A DNA stretch of 64,000 bases from Pholis gunnellus (GCA_910591455.2 OU342806.1:19807841-19871840), one strand, 5' to 3'; positions 12,483-25,204 are shown, numbered from the stretch's first letter. Translations and numbers: made by a program. Notes: generated from the sequence alone by a model not told the origin.

Positions 12483-13455
12483 CCTAAAATTGACCTCATT
12501 GTAAAGCAGGTAAACACATGCATCCATGGCTTAACACACTGGAGTAAAGTAAGTGCTATGTGACGCAATATGTGGTTATGCATTTAAACATTTAAAGGGT
12601 AAAGCTCAGGCTTGAAATATTTTACTGTAGTTATTATCATCGATGTAAAGACCAAAACTAACACTTAATTCGCCCTATATTGACGTATTGTAAGCCCGAT
12701 CCGTGCCCAGGAGCTGCATTGCAGTCAATAAACTATTTAAAACACGTTGCACTGTGGGACATGTTCCTTCATTTAGGTTAACACCGGCGTTTATTTTGAG
12801 TAATTCCCACATACACCGTCCTGCTGCTAGATAGAGCACCACATGCTGCTTATAAAAATCCCACCGTTCAAGAGACGTATGCTAAAAACTATGTTGACCA
12901 GCTATTATAGGAAGGTAAATATAAAGACGAGTGTATATTTGTTCTGCCTTTTATTAAAGATCTCAGTCGACTCAAATGTCAAAGTAGGAGAAAGCTGGCT
13001 TCAGGGCGGGTAAAGCTTTTGGGAGGCATCCAAGTTATTGCTTAATATTGGAGTCTTTATTTAGTACATGTTTTCCATAGTCGTCATCATCCAGGACTGA
13101 AGGGGCAGCCCTTCAGTATTGTTAAGAAGGCCGAGTTTCATGTCGAGGTATTTATTTAAAGAACTCTTTAACGCGTAGCTTCTTTCCCCTCATCTTGCAT
13201 TCAGAATTTGACAAGTGAGTATTGCTGAAAACGTTTACCTGGTTTGAGTTGTGTTTCATCCATAGTTGAACCTTTTTTTGTTTTAAAGATCCGGTAGTTT
13301 TGCGAGGTGGTGATTGTTCAATTTCTGTTTCAATTGCTTGCGGTTAACTGGATGAAAAGAACGCGTTGAGCATTTGACGTTGAATACTAGTTTACGCTCA
13401 ACACCTTCATCCAGGAAGGTGAGTTGAGAGCTTGGATAAAATGTTCTATTAAACA

Positions 13456-13465
13456 TTAAAGGAAT

Positions 13466-13526
<61 letters not shown>

Positions 13527-13572
13527 ATATGTATATATATATGGTGATTTTAAGGGTGAAGTATTCCTTTAA
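13456..13572. mobile_element. Short inverted-repeat element (MITE) filled with (TA)n
   Basis: Terminal inverted repeats TTAAAGGAATAC (13456-13467) and GTATTCCTTTAA (13561-13572) are exact reverse complements and both ends carry TTAA, the piggyBac-type target. The interior is mostly a TA dinucleotide run (13471-13520) plus TGTGTATATG. It lies in eef1d intron 1. A related but longer element is at 35530-35881. Non-autonomous and without coding capacity. Confidence 0.65.
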
Positions 13573-14846
13573 GCAGGAAATGCCTTTCCAAAATATTGAC
13601 AAAATCCATTCCAGTGGTGTATTAGTGTTCATCAGTATTACACATGTTGAAACATTAAGGGAATGCATTTCCTGTTTTGTAACAGAAAGATGTAACGTCG
13701 TAAAAAAAAACTGCTTTGGCTCGCACGATGTGTGATTTGAACATCAGTACCTACTGAATGAATTGGTTTGCTTGCATGGACATGTTGTGTGTCTTTCACA
13801 GATCCATCAGCGGAGTGGGATTTATGTTAATGACTCGTTAATATGTTTTGCCTTTAGACTTATGACACCCTTTTTTTTGCATGCTCCCATGTCACTGTGT
13901 CGAGATTTGTCAAGTGTTGTGCCTTTTTTTTTTTTTTTTTACTGAGAGCAATTTACTGTAGGAAAAAAAATGTCTCCAAATGAAGTGTTGGTTAGACATG
14001 AGACCTTTTGTTAATTTAATGATGCTGCATTATCTGCATTACTATACAGGGACATCCGTTGAATATGCATTTGGTAAATGCCCTTGTAGGATGAGCATAA
14101 TAATGACGCATGGAGTAGTGTTATAATTGCACTGCAGAACGCTGCCTTATCACTTAAAAACCTAAAACAAAGATGATAAATTCAATTTCCCGTCTGGTTA
14201 AATGTAGCTTCATAGCTGTGCCTCCTCTTTTCATATGTATTGTAGTAGCAATTAATGTCACAAATGTACTTGAATGCGATCACCCCGAGTCATGTCTTAA
14301 TAAGCCATGTTGGGTTTTTACAGTGATTTGTTTACAAACGTATCGTGTGGCAGGAAAAACTACAACTCAGACTAGCGTTTTGTATTTTTTGGCTACAGTT
14401 AGCCAACTTCACACCCAACTGGCATTTAGACTCCAAAGCATGAACGGCAGCGTTCATTTCTCCTTACGTATACTATTGAGTTTACACCATGAGAGCATAG
14501 CTGTCCCAGTTGGAGTAGAACCTATTTGGCGTCTGCTGTGCATGACTTTGTGGATGATTCTGACTCTTGACAAATCGCAAACGAGTAACTTCCATTCACT
14601 AAATATTTTGAGTTCATCTGCATGGGTGTCTTCTGGTTTCCTGCATGCTCCTTGCTTTTCTCTGGGATAGATTTGTAGACTCTGTTTCGCACCGCTCTAT
14701 GAAGAAGAAAAAAGCGTTTGGCACTAATTCATCTGTAGCGCTGGAGTCTATTAAATCAATCCCTTCGTGTATTCCTGCGTCTCTCTTAACTAATCCAAAA
14801 GTCTGTACTTTGTGATTCTCTTTATTTCCCCTGCAACGGATCAAAG

Positions 14847-16099
14847 ATGATGTCTAAGAAGACCCCCCAGTGCTCTGCACTGGATCAGTCGGAGCTTGAT
14901 CAGCCTCCCAGTCATTGTCAGGTGGAACGACCTGCGACCGCAGCGCCGGGGTGCAGGAACAAGGCTGAATGTGGTCAAAGGAACGGAGAGGCCGCGCCGT
15001 CGTCCCCAGAGAGCAGCAGCTTGAACGGCGATGGAAAGCGCGGCGGGAAAAGCCGCCGCCGCAAGAAACGTTCATCCAATCCCGGGAGTCGCCCCGATGA
15101 GAAGGTTGACGGAAAGACCAAGGCTGAAGAGAAGCCAGACAAAAGGACCAGCCATCCAACGCCCGACCCCCCTGCTGAGCTGATTGGCCTGCAGTCCGAG
15201 TGTGCTAACGTTTGGCTCGAGCGCAGCGTCTACGAGCGAGCCGAGAGCCTCTACCAGTGCTGGTTGGCGAGCTCTTCCAACGGGACCACCAAGTCGAACC
15301 GGTCACCTTCCGCCCCGGGTAAAAACTCTCAATCTGCTGTGGCTCCATCTTCCTCGGGGTCGGCGTGCCACCACGTCGTCCAGGTCGCGTGGGTGAACAA
15401 GACGACCGTCGACCAGGCAGAACAACCCCGTGTCGAAGAATCCGTCCAGCCGCCGATTCCCAACTCTCTTGACCTCCCGTCCCCGCCCGACCGCTCCATT
15501 GCATCCAGAACGCCCGATGAAGGGTATCAGTCTCTAGCCCCGACACACGCAACTCCCGTCATCCAACAAGCATCCGTCACGCCGACCAGTCGCCAGTCGA
15601 TCAACGGGCTGCCCCGCATCCCAGTGGAGCTGCTGAGAGACGTGTGGCTGGAGAAGCCGCTGTACGACCGCGCTGAAGCCGCCTTCTACCAGAATCTGTA
15701 CGGTAACAATTCCTCCAAGCGGTCCAGCTGCACCTCCACTTCCAGAAGTACCGACCACCCTCAAAGCCTTGTAGAGGAGGAGGAGGGGGAGGAAGACGAG
15801 GAACTGGCGGTGGAGGAAAAATGGGCGGTCCCACCGGGTAAAGCGGACGTCTTCCATGCGCTGCTTCCTATTCAGGAGGAAGAGGAGCCGTCCGAGGTCC
15901 CAGAGAAGGACGAAATGTCGGGGGCGGGAGTCTGCTACTTCGTTCACCCAGACAGCGAGCGGGTGTGGCTGGACAAGTGGCGGTATGATGCTGCAGAGAG
16001 CCGCTTCCACGGTTGCAATGAGAGTGAAGCTCTGGTGGGGAAGAAGGGTCGGAGGCCAGAAGCAGCATCAGCTGCCTCCACCGCCCCACTGAGGGACAA
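14847..16099 (+). CDS. eef1d: eef1d long-isoform first coding exon (eEF1B-delta-L N-terminus)
   Basis: The exon starts at ATGATG straight after a splice acceptor (AAAG) and is best ended at the donor GACAA|GTATGA (16100). That leaves phase 2 and joins the exon at 16571 in frame through the short-isoform Met; joined CDS is 2148 nt, 715 aa. The mammalian long isoform is a nuclear heat-shock transcription factor. Here a basic nuclear-signal-like segment GGKSRRRKKRSS lies at about residues 66-77. Four W-x-x-K-type repeats are visible: VWLERSVYERAESLYQ (about 126), AWVNKTTVDQAEQ (about 180), VWLEKPLYDRAEAAFYQ (about 267) and VWLDKWRYDAAESRFHG (about 373). The fifth is in the shared exon. A Glu-rich segment lies between the third and fourth. 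Reading beyond 16099 gives Phe/Leu-rich intron translation and is not real. Confidence 0.85.
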
Positions 16100-16570
16100 G
16101 TATGACCAAAGCAGGAGAATGGAGTCGCTCCAGATGTTTCTTTTTGATCTTTCATTTTTTTTTCTTTATGTATTCATGGTTTTCCCCTTTTTCTTTGGTG
16201 AATGTGTGAACGTTTTTCTTTTGACTTCTTGTTATTTCATTCACCCTTTTATTCCTTTTTGTCCGTTTTGAAATCTTTCTGGATGTTGTTTGTATGAACC
16301 ATTGTTGCCTTTTGCCAACTTAACTTCATCTAACGTTTCTTTTGTACAGTTGTGTTGGTTTGTTTGTGGGAAGTGCAGATAAAAGAATACATACAATAAG
16401 CCATCATTTAGTATTTTACAGCTATTAAATCATTGTGAGTTTAGAGCACACATCAGGTGATTTTAATTCTAATAATAATAATTATTAGTAATAATACAAA
16501 AAGAAATCCCTGACCACGTCTGTCCTGTTCATACATCCCTCTCGTGTCCCCCTTGCTCTCTCCTCTGTAG

Positions 16571-19500
16571 CACCATGAGTTCAGTGGACTTTCTGGCGCA
16601 GGAGAAGGTCTGGTTTGACAAACCTCGCTATGACGAGGCAGAGCGGCGCTTCTACGAGCGCCCGGACGGCTCCTCGCCGCCATCGCAGGTACCCACGCTG
16701 TCTGAGAGGTTCATTGTTAGTGTTTCTTCAACTTTCTTTTATTTATTTGTATGTCTTCCACCAGGACCAACAATATTCTCAATTAATCTAGAATGAATTA
16801 GTGTGTATTGATATCAATGTATCTGGTCCAACTATGACTCAGCCCTAATCTGGAGCCATTGTTCAGAACTATTGATTTAGTTTGGCTTGTTTTTGTTATT
16901 GTTTTACACCAAATTACATTAGCTGACACGTCTGTATACACAGAAAGATTCATGTTTAATTTGCCAGATTTGGATGAAATCAGACATCAGCAGTGGTATT
17001 TTAGATTTGTATTGAACAATAACTGCCAGTGTACTAGATGGTTCCCGTGTATCAATACGGAAATTATTTTATTGAAACCTTTACAGTATTCAGTATCGAT
17101 ATTTCGATACATGTGACAACACTACATTTAAATAATAGAGCTAAAGAGACTCATTTCACATTGAATCTTTATGAAGTAAAAGATGATTCAAAGTTGACTT
17201 CTATTCATTTTCTTTAAGGACGTCGGGGCGAACACCATTCTGCAAGACATCGCCCGAGCCAGAGAGAACATCCAGAAATCTCTAGCAGGAGTGAGTACAT
17301 GTGCTGCGTCAGTCTCTTATCTCACATGTTCCACTTTCACCCAGATATGGTGCATGTAGCCTGAGCAATCAAGGTCCCACTTGACCTATAAAGCACATTG
17401 CTTTAACATCTCCAGGGTACCAGGACACGTGTAAAGATACGGTTTACTTCGTTTCATGAACAGTGACTCGTATTTGATTTGTGCTCTTGTATTTATTTAT
17501 CTCTCATAGCCGCGAGCTAGACGAACTGCATCTCACCTTTACGTGCCTGTGAGACTGTATCTATGTATTTGTGCTGTCAAATGATTTAATCTGACACTAC
17601 TCGATGTTCACTGAACATTACCATTAGCGCAGCCTGCTTAGAAAACCTGCAGGTGCATTAAAATGTTTTTTGATTGCTCAGCAATAGTGTGCTTTGCTGA
17701 TAAACAAAAGCAAGTGTGTTGAGATGTTGGTGTTATCCTTCATAACCTCTCAGCTCCACAGTGTTTCCTTGTTTGCTTTCTGTTTTACACTCCTCACAGC
17801 ACTTCACCTAAGTAGGTACTTTATTACCTTCCCTTTCGGTTTCATGCTTTAAATCCTCCTCCCCTCCCCCCCAGCTGAAGACTACACTGTGTAACAGAGG
17901 GTCTGGTCAACCTTCCCTGAGCCAAATGTCCCAGCCTGTAAGTGCCGCCACGCCTCGTGTGTCCCTGGAAAGCCCCTCTGTTGCAAATCGCTTTGACATC
18001 CAAGCTCCAGTTTGAGTTTGTGAGACCGTTGGGCAGCTTTTAGATGATAGTTTTGTGTGGTACATGTGGCTGCCTGTCACTTCCATTTCTGTTAGGCTTC
18101 TGCTGAGATGGACACCTTCTGTGTGTTGCGTGAGCGTGTTCACATATGCGGTCTGCTTAATAGTCCTGGGTGCTGTTTTAGTTTGGCCATCAGATGTCGC
18201 TCTATTAAAAACTGTTCTGATTCCTTTCTTTCTTTCGTGTCTTTACTGTGCAGAGCATCAGCAGTGCAGCTGATCAAGGAGAGATCATCTGCCGCATCAA
18301 GAGCCTGGAGCTGGAGAACCACAGCTTATACAAAGGTGGGTCTGTTGACGTTAAGGATAGGATTTCAATATGCGAGGATGGCAAAGCGCTGCGCTCCCCG
18401 ACACTCTCTCGTGGACTCGTTTTGGGAGGGTGGCTATGGAGGGGAGGGCTGAAAGGAGGGGCTAGGGTTTTGTGGCAGGATATTTAAAAAAATCTAGCTC
18501 ACTCGACCCCAAGCTTTCTCTGTTTGTTCCATCCATGTTAAGAATGACAAATGGTCATCAGAAATGACCTGAGCCCAAACCGATGCTGAAACCTGTTTAT
18601 CTTCTGACCAACAAACTAGCAGGAGTGAGTCTGCTGCTGCTAGAGGAACGAGGACCCAAAGAGATTCATAGTAGAAATGATAGAAATTGAAAAATAAATA
18701 TCTGCATGTTTGAGAACTGGTAAATATTTCGGGATTTCACTTAAGAAATGAGAATGAAGATTAATCAATGCTTTACATTTGACTAGGTCATCGTGTCTTA
18801 AAGTGCGCTCCTCAGAACTTTTGTGTGGCCGTGAAATACATGAGTTATACTTGAATTATCCGTGGTCCATTTCAATAGCTTACATTTAATACACAACTTA
18901 GCTATGGCGTCAGACTGCGCTCCATACAACATCTGTCGGGTTAGGAATGACCGCTGGTAGAAAGCTGCTGGTCGCTCTGGTTTTTAAATGACATGCCACA
19001 CTTTGACATTTTGTGACTTTTTTATGACACTACATTGTGAATTGTTTTTAAATATATGATTTTTTCATGGCATAGTATACAATATTTGTTTATGACATAC
19101 TACTATGATTTTTTATGGTATATTATACTATGACATACTATAACTTTTTACCACATTCTTATGACATTACTAGACTATTTGTTTTATGTTTCCTGGTTGT
19201 AAGTCCGTCTGTCCTTCCAATCCATTGTCGTGAGCGCAATCTCTCAGGAACACCTCGAGCTAATTTATTTAAATTTAGCATAAACATCTACTTGTGCTGA
19301 AGGATGACTTCATTTAGATTTAGTACTGAACATACCATTTTATGATATTTCTATAGTGTGTTATGTCATAGTATAATATGCTATGACGACATATAAATGA
19401 ATGTTTCAGCACCAGGTCTTTCGTGGGCTTATTTGTTATTAAATGTCATTGTCTATCTTGTTTTTCATCTTGAATATGTTATGATTTAAAGGAAAAATAC

Positions 19501-20871
19501 ATCATGCTTGAGTGTTATGAAATATTAAAAAAAGAGAGCGCATAAAAATGGTATGTTTTTAAATGATTTATGAATACATAACACTGTACTACTTCTCTCC
19601 TGGTGTGTGTTTTTTTCCCATGTAAGAGTCCATACTGACGGTTTGTGTGCCGTGTCTTTAGTGGTGGATGACTTGAGGGCTGCACTTTCCAAACTGGATT
19701 GTCGAGTGTCCGTTCTGGAGAAAGCTCCTGCAGTCGCAACGCCTGCTGCCACTCCGTCAGCACCCTACACAAATGTGAGTTCACACAGACTGCTTTACCC
19801 GGTCGGTCCTCTTGTGCTTCAGTTTCATTTCACCTCCAGTATATCACTGTGGAGCACGTGATCATTCTCACTCTGTTCAGGGCACTACTGTCCAGCAGAA
19901 GCCCAGCGCCCCGGTTAAAGACGAGGAAGAGGAGGAGGAGGACGACGACGACGATATTGACTTGTTTGGCAGTGATGAAGATGATGAAGAGGCAGAGCAA
20001 CTCAAAGAGCAGAGGTTGAAAGAGTACGCAGAGAAGAAGGCCAAGAAGCCTGGCATCATCGCCAAGTCTTCCATCTTATTGGACGTCAAACCTGTAAGTC
20101 CGCACACTGAACGGATTTATTCAAAATTCAATGTCTCCGACAGCATCTATAGATACAAACCATAATAATATCCAAAAACCATAATAATTTCACAATCTGC
20201 TTTATTGGCCAAGAATGTGGAGACATACAGGGAACCTGGTTCTGTTTTAAATTGCTCTCAATGCACTTTGACACAATCCCAAGAACAATTTACAGATAAG
20301 ACAACAAAGATTGGTGAAAACACAGATGCATGTATAAATGCATATACGTCTATATCACTATCATTTTTCTTGGAGTTTGCTACCGACTCTGTGCCCCTTT
20401 TACCCTTTTACCCTGCGTTTGATCACCTCCCCTGCCTTTTCCTTCAGTGGGATGATGAAACTGACATGGTGAAGCTGGAGGAGTGTGTCCGCTCGGTGGC
20501 GGCTGACGGCCTGTTGTGGGGCACGTCCAAACTGGTTCCTGTGGGTTATGGCATCAAGAAGCTCCAGATCGCATGTGTGGTGGAGGACGACAAGGTGGGG
20601 ACGGACTTGTTGGAGGAAGAAATCACCAAGTTTGAAGACTATGTAAGTACTCGACAATTACAGTTATTCAAATGATTAAGTCACTCTGTCCATAATAACT
20701 TGGCAACTACACATTAGTGATCAGCACATTGCTGCCGTCCTGTAATGAAAACGAGTCTAAAGCTGAGAGATTGTAGTTCACACACTAACTTCAGCAAGTA
20801 AACTCAGGTTTGTCCTTTTTGCTCTGTTTCAGATCCAGAGTGTTGACGTTGCAGCTTTCAACAAGATCTGA
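16571..20871 (+). CDS. eef1d: Elongation factor 1-delta, common exons (eEF1B-delta)
   Basis: Exons 16571-16688 (short-form ATG at 16575), 17219-17290, 17875-17937, 18254-18335, 19662-19774, 19881-20093, 20448-20642 and 20833-20871; all GT/AG and in phase. The short form is 296 aa, or 275 aa without the 63-nt exon at 17875, close to human (281 aa). The protein is a guanine-exchange subunit that reloads eEF1A with GTP during translation elongation. The N-terminus (EKVWFDKPRYDEAERRFYE) is the region that docks on eEF1B-gamma. RIKSLELENHSLY plus VVDDLRAALSKLDCRVSVLE form the leucine zipper. An acidic run leads into DDDIDLFGSDEDD. WDDETDM to the terminal FNKI is the exchange domain with SKLVPVGYGIKKLQI and VVEDDKVGTDLLEEEITKFE. 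Two promoters or alternative splicing must choose between forms. Confidence 0.96.
17875..17937 (+). CDS. eef1d: Probable cassette exon of eef1d (21 codons)
   Basis: A strong acceptor (CCCCCCCAG at 17874) and donor (CCT|GTAAGT) bound 63 nt coding LKTTLCNRGSGQPSLSQMSQ plus Pro, in phase 0 on both sides. It can therefore be included or skipped without shifting the frame. It lies just before the leucine-zipper exon and is Ser/Gln-rich, like a flexible linker. No homologous segment is recognised in human eEF1D, so it may be fish-specific or alternative. Confidence 0.6.
19009..19180. repeat. Degenerate CATACTATGACTTTTT-type repeat, copy 1
   Basis: Within an eef1d intron, words such as TTTTTATGACACTACA, CATACTACTATGA and TATACTATGACATACTAT recur in a loose tandem. 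The same vocabulary returns at about 21080-21400 just after the gene. Confidence 0.6.
20195..20330. repeat. Possible interspersed-repeat fragment in an eef1d intron
   Basis: CTTTATTGGCCAAGAATGTG followed by ACATACAGGGAAC resembles a frequent fish repeat containing TTTATTGGCCAAG. Recognition is from memory and weak. Confidence 0.3.
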
Positions 20872-20943
20872 TTCCACTGCGTCTCTTTCTGTCTTTCGTC
20901 ATGCCTCGTTTCTCTGCTGATTGTGTCAACGGTTAATAACATT

Positions 20944-20949
20944 AATAAA
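20944..20949 (+). terminator. eef1d: eef1d polyadenylation signal
   Basis: A canonical AATAAA lies 73 nt after the eef1d stop codon (TGA, 20869-20871), giving a short 3'UTR of about 95 nt as is usual for translation-factor mRNAs. A GT/T-rich stretch (CGTCTCATTGTTCAGTGTTC) follows within 30 nt. Confidence 0.8.
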
Positions 20950-21079
20950 AACAAACTCTTGCACTGAAGCGATCGTCTCATTGTTCAGTGTTCTTGTCCC
21001 GAGTTTTAAAAAATCAATTTCCCCAAATGACACAAACTTACCTCTAGTGGGCACATACATATTTTAATTGAATACCCCT

Positions 21080-21400
21080 GTACTATACTATGACTTTTTA
21101 ATAATCTTGTTAGGCATACTTATACTATGACTTTTTTCAACATACTATGACATTTTTAGGATAATCTTTGGCATACTATGACTTTTTTGACATATTTCGA
21201 CATACTATAATACAACTTTTTTACCATATTTTTCGACATGTTCTATGATTTATTTTTTTCACCATATGACATTTTTAGGATTATTTTTGACATACTCTAC
21301 TATACAAAGACTTTTTACGGTGTCTTTTGGCATACTATAACATGTCAAAAAAGATGGTAAAAAAGTTATATTATACTATATTTTTCAGCATAAATTGTAC
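21080..21400. repeat. Degenerate CATACTATGACTTTTT-type repeat, copy 2
   Basis: About a dozen imperfect copies of ACTATGACTTTTTxxxCATA are seen, on the same strand as the intronic cluster at 19009-19180. Near its end the reverse-complement form also appears (CATGTCAAAAAAGATGGTAA), which makes part of it palindromic. It lies 130-450 bp past the eef1d polyA signal. Confidence 0.65.
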
Positions 21401-22904
21401 GCCTTTTTAAAAAACTTTTTCTTTATATTTCTGGAAAACCAACCTCCCTCTAACGTTCGGGGAAAGTTAGAAAACTACCAAACAATTCACTCGTGCAATA
21501 TCAATGAAACATATAATATCAATATTTCCTTTGTGCAATGATGTAGATTCAACGGTTCCAGTTATTGTGCTTTTTAACAGTTTAATAATCTGTCATAGGT
21601 CTAGTTTATTTAGTTTTTTGCTGATGGTTCTTGTTATTGAGAACAACAATTTGTTCATTGACAGTTTGCTATATTTACTGTTCATTTTTTGTACTTATAC
21701 ATGTTCGAAGTAAATATATAGAACTACATATGAAAGGAAACGTAATGTTTGCCACTGTCTATTCATCCACATGAATCCCATTACTTTATGACTGTATGAG
21801 TATAATTGTTCAACCTGTGTGACATAAGGACATAACGATAGTTTCATGTACGGCCGATTGGTGCGTCACTTAAAACGATGCCGCCGCAAGGAATTGTGGG
21901 GCGGAATTATCTACTTTCCTTTCGGAAGGTCCAGTGTTTCCTATGCTAAAGGAGCTAATAAAGGAAGCATTGAAGCACCTTTCCTGAGCATTTAGAGAAT
22001 TCGAACAGCTCTTATCGTGGCGGCCACTTACATACTTCCAGGTCATTATAAGCAAAAAGGACTATTCGACCGCAGCCTGGGTCATGTGCTCACTTTCTTG
22101 AAGATGTAATGATATCAGCTGCCCACGAGATGGCGCTGTTTAGCCGAGTATGATTGACTATTGCTGGCTAGCCAATGTTTTCTTAGTATTATAGAGAAAG
22201 GTATGTACAGCCCAGGTTATAGTAAACAAAGGTAAAGGTTTCAAATAATACAGACAACCAACAATCTCTCAAACTCTTTATTTACAATCAAGGAATGTGC
22301 TGTATATTGTAATAAATAAGAGGGCAGTATGTGGTGAGTACTGACAGTGAGACACAAGGACACAAGGACAAACTGAACACCACTTTTTCCATACAATCCC
22401 AAAAAAATGATCTAAATCACTCTGTCGTCAAGAGGAAAACGCTCACTGTGCTGCAGTGTGGTTGGCAATGTTTTGGGCCAACTAAAAAAAAATGTGTCCT
22501 CAGACCAGCATGTCCCTGTACAGTACTGGGACCGTACGGACATTACATTTACGACACTGATGTTAAATCTACCATGAAATGTCTCTTTTGCAATGAATAT
22601 TTAGAATATTTCAGTGAGTAATAAACTTTATATATCTCTATTAAAAAGTTCAATAAAGTGTTTAAAGGAGAATAAAGAGACCATGGAAGAGACAGACACA
22701 ACATTAGCCTATAAAACAAGCCGGAAACCATGCCAGAGGCTGTGTGAGGCTGAATGCCAACACTCAAAATGACAACGTTTAGAGGACTAAACATCTTAGT
22801 TTAGGAGCGAAGCATTCTTACATTTGGACTAAACACACAGCACAGCTTAGCCTATGGCAATGTCACTAGTTTTGCAGGTATTTAGTCATAAACCAAACAA
22901 TGGA

Positions 22905-23095
22905 ACATTTTGACCTGATGATGGCGCTTCATGAAAAAGGTATTAATATTACTCCTGAGGGGAACGTGAATGTCTGTAAGAACATTTTAAAGACATTCAA
23001 TGCAACAGATATTTCAGTCTGGACCCAAGCAGTGGACCGACCAACTGATATTGCCATCCCTAAAGTCACCGCACTAGCACACACCACAAAATATA
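22905..23095 (+). repeat. Common teleost interspersed repeat (LINE-tail-like)
   Basis: ACCTGATGATGGCGCTTCAT, then CCTGAGGGGAACGTGAATGT, GATATTTCAGTCTGGAC and GTGGACCGACCAACTGATAT follow in order. This is the text of a very abundant fish repeat as I remember it. A second copy of its first part is at 49815-49945 (ACCTGATGATGGTGCTAGAT). The short ORF over it is repeat-derived. Confidence 0.55.
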
Positions 23096-23198
23096 AAGAA
23101 TCAAGAAAAAGTGCATATTGACATGTTTATATAACAAACTCAAATTTGATATAGCTGCGACCACTTAGGCAAATGCATTCACACATGCATGCGTGCAT

Positions 23199-23205
<7 letters not shown>

Positions 23206-23230
<25 letters not shown>

Positions 23231-23232
23231 AC
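23206..23232. repeat. (CA)n microsatellite
   Basis: An uninterrupted CA dinucleotide run of about 13 units. Confidence 0.95.
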
Positions 23233-25204
23233 TTCACAAACACTTGATCTCCATGGCAAGCATGAGTAATGAAAAGGGGCGTGACTAACCCACACCAACG
23301 AAAGAGGAAGCCTTCGCTGAGATCAGTGATGCCTTCCTCAAGCGTGTCCCACAAGTTAAATCGGCAGGCCCCAGGTTAGCGTCGGGCCACTGTGGAGCAT
23401 CTGTGCAATCTCTTAAGTGAGACATGTCACACTGCCTGTCAGTTTGTTTAAGTACATTTGACACTATGGGCAGCCTGGTGTGATTCATACAGCAGTTGAC
23501 CTTTTCCCAATGACGAGCAGGGAAGTCGAAACAACAGGTCAGCTCTGCGTTCTGCAGCATTTAACACCTGATTTCTTCCATGTGGCACTCCGCTCTCTTA
23601 AAGCTGCGCAAGCGGTGAGTGAATTAATTAACTGACTGCTGCTTTTTTTGTTGTTTATTTTTGTGAGGCACTCGATTATTTGTAACTCAGTTCCTCAGGG
23701 AACCCAGGCTAATGGAAATTTAAAAAAAGATTGCATTTATTCCCCCCAAGCTGATTCCAAAAAAAAGACGTTAATTTGCTTTGGAAACATATAAAACAAT
23801 CATACTTAACTGATAGGTTTCCGTTTCTCTTCCCCAAAGAAAAAACGCTTTAAATAGTTTAAAACACTGCTTTTAATGGCCTGTTAAAATAACTGTTTTT
23901 GCAGTAAAGCCCCTGTGGCCTGTTCCATTGCACAGAGAGATGTAATGTTGCCTCAGTTAACAGCCTGTCTGTCTGATTGTCCGTCTGTCTGCACATCCCA
24001 CCACTCCCATCCGGTTTAGAGGACTTTCTTTTGACAGCCTCCTCCCATAACGAAGGCCCCGTCTGGGCTTTGAGAGGCTGCAATAGCCCCGTGTATGACA
24101 GATGGAGGGCTGGATGAGGTAATGACAGAGGAGGCTGTACATTAGATGTACATAGCATACCCGTTTTCCTCAGGACTCACACTGTGTCTTGGTCAGCCGT
24201 GCGTGAACAAAAAAACAAAAGTCAAAGTCAGGCAGCAACACTTGGGCTGTGAGAGACGGGAGCAATTACTGTCTGAGAAGCAGAGGGAGGCAGACAGGAC
24301 GAGAAGAGCAGGAAGATGGAGCAAAAAGAAAACAGAGGGACTTCTGACACTTCCACTGGATCTGAGCCAGAGGCAAGCAAAAGGCAGCAACTCACAAACA
24401 TAACATGTAAGGATTAAACAGCAAAAGAACTATTAAAACTATTATTGGTGGCCTGCAGTGGGTTTAATTCTAGTTTCTCTTCAGACTTCATGTACAATAT
24501 AGCCTTAAAATGAGACACATGAGACTTCAACAGAAGTTCCACCAAACTCCCACTGCAAGCCTCCACAGCTAAATTCAAAGATAGTCTCCTACAGTGTTTC
24601 CTTATACACTTCTAGTGACATTTGAAGATGGTCTCCTCAAAATATGAGTTTAAGAAAAATACATTTAATGCAATTAATGAGAACATAAGAGCAAGTATGA
24701 CATCTGTGTCTGTATCATAGCAAGCAAGTGATTATATGCAACGAGGTTTTCTATCAAATATAATATACAAGGTAGATGCAGAACATTTCCATCTTCTAGT
24801 CTTATTTTCTGAATCCAGACACCAAATGTTCCATTTTTACATTGTCATTTTAAATTATTGTGTGTCTCGCTTGCATCGACAAATCACAAAAGATTGGTAC
24901 AAATATTGATTTAGAATGGTGGTTCTGTTATACGATCTTAATAAACTCCTGCCAACCGATCAAAAACAGGTTTTTATTTTGTATTAATATGGCAGAATAT
25001 AGAACACACTGCTTTGTGCGGTTTTGTCGCTTATTCGCCCGTTTTTGTTAATAGTTTATACAAATTGAATTGATTTCCCAGGCTTTAGAACACGTGTTGT
25101 TGTCAGCTATCAGCAGCAGCTGTGATGATTAGATTGTGCTTGTAGTGTGTGGATTCGGCTGAATTGAGGTGCTAGATTGGCTCTCAGGGTTGTCCCTCTC
25201 ACAT

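Noticed and set aside
16100..16271. Extension of the eef1d long exon to a stop at 16271
   Set aside because: The sequence past 16099 translates to Phe-rich hydrophobic text and the donor at 16100 restores frame with the next exon.
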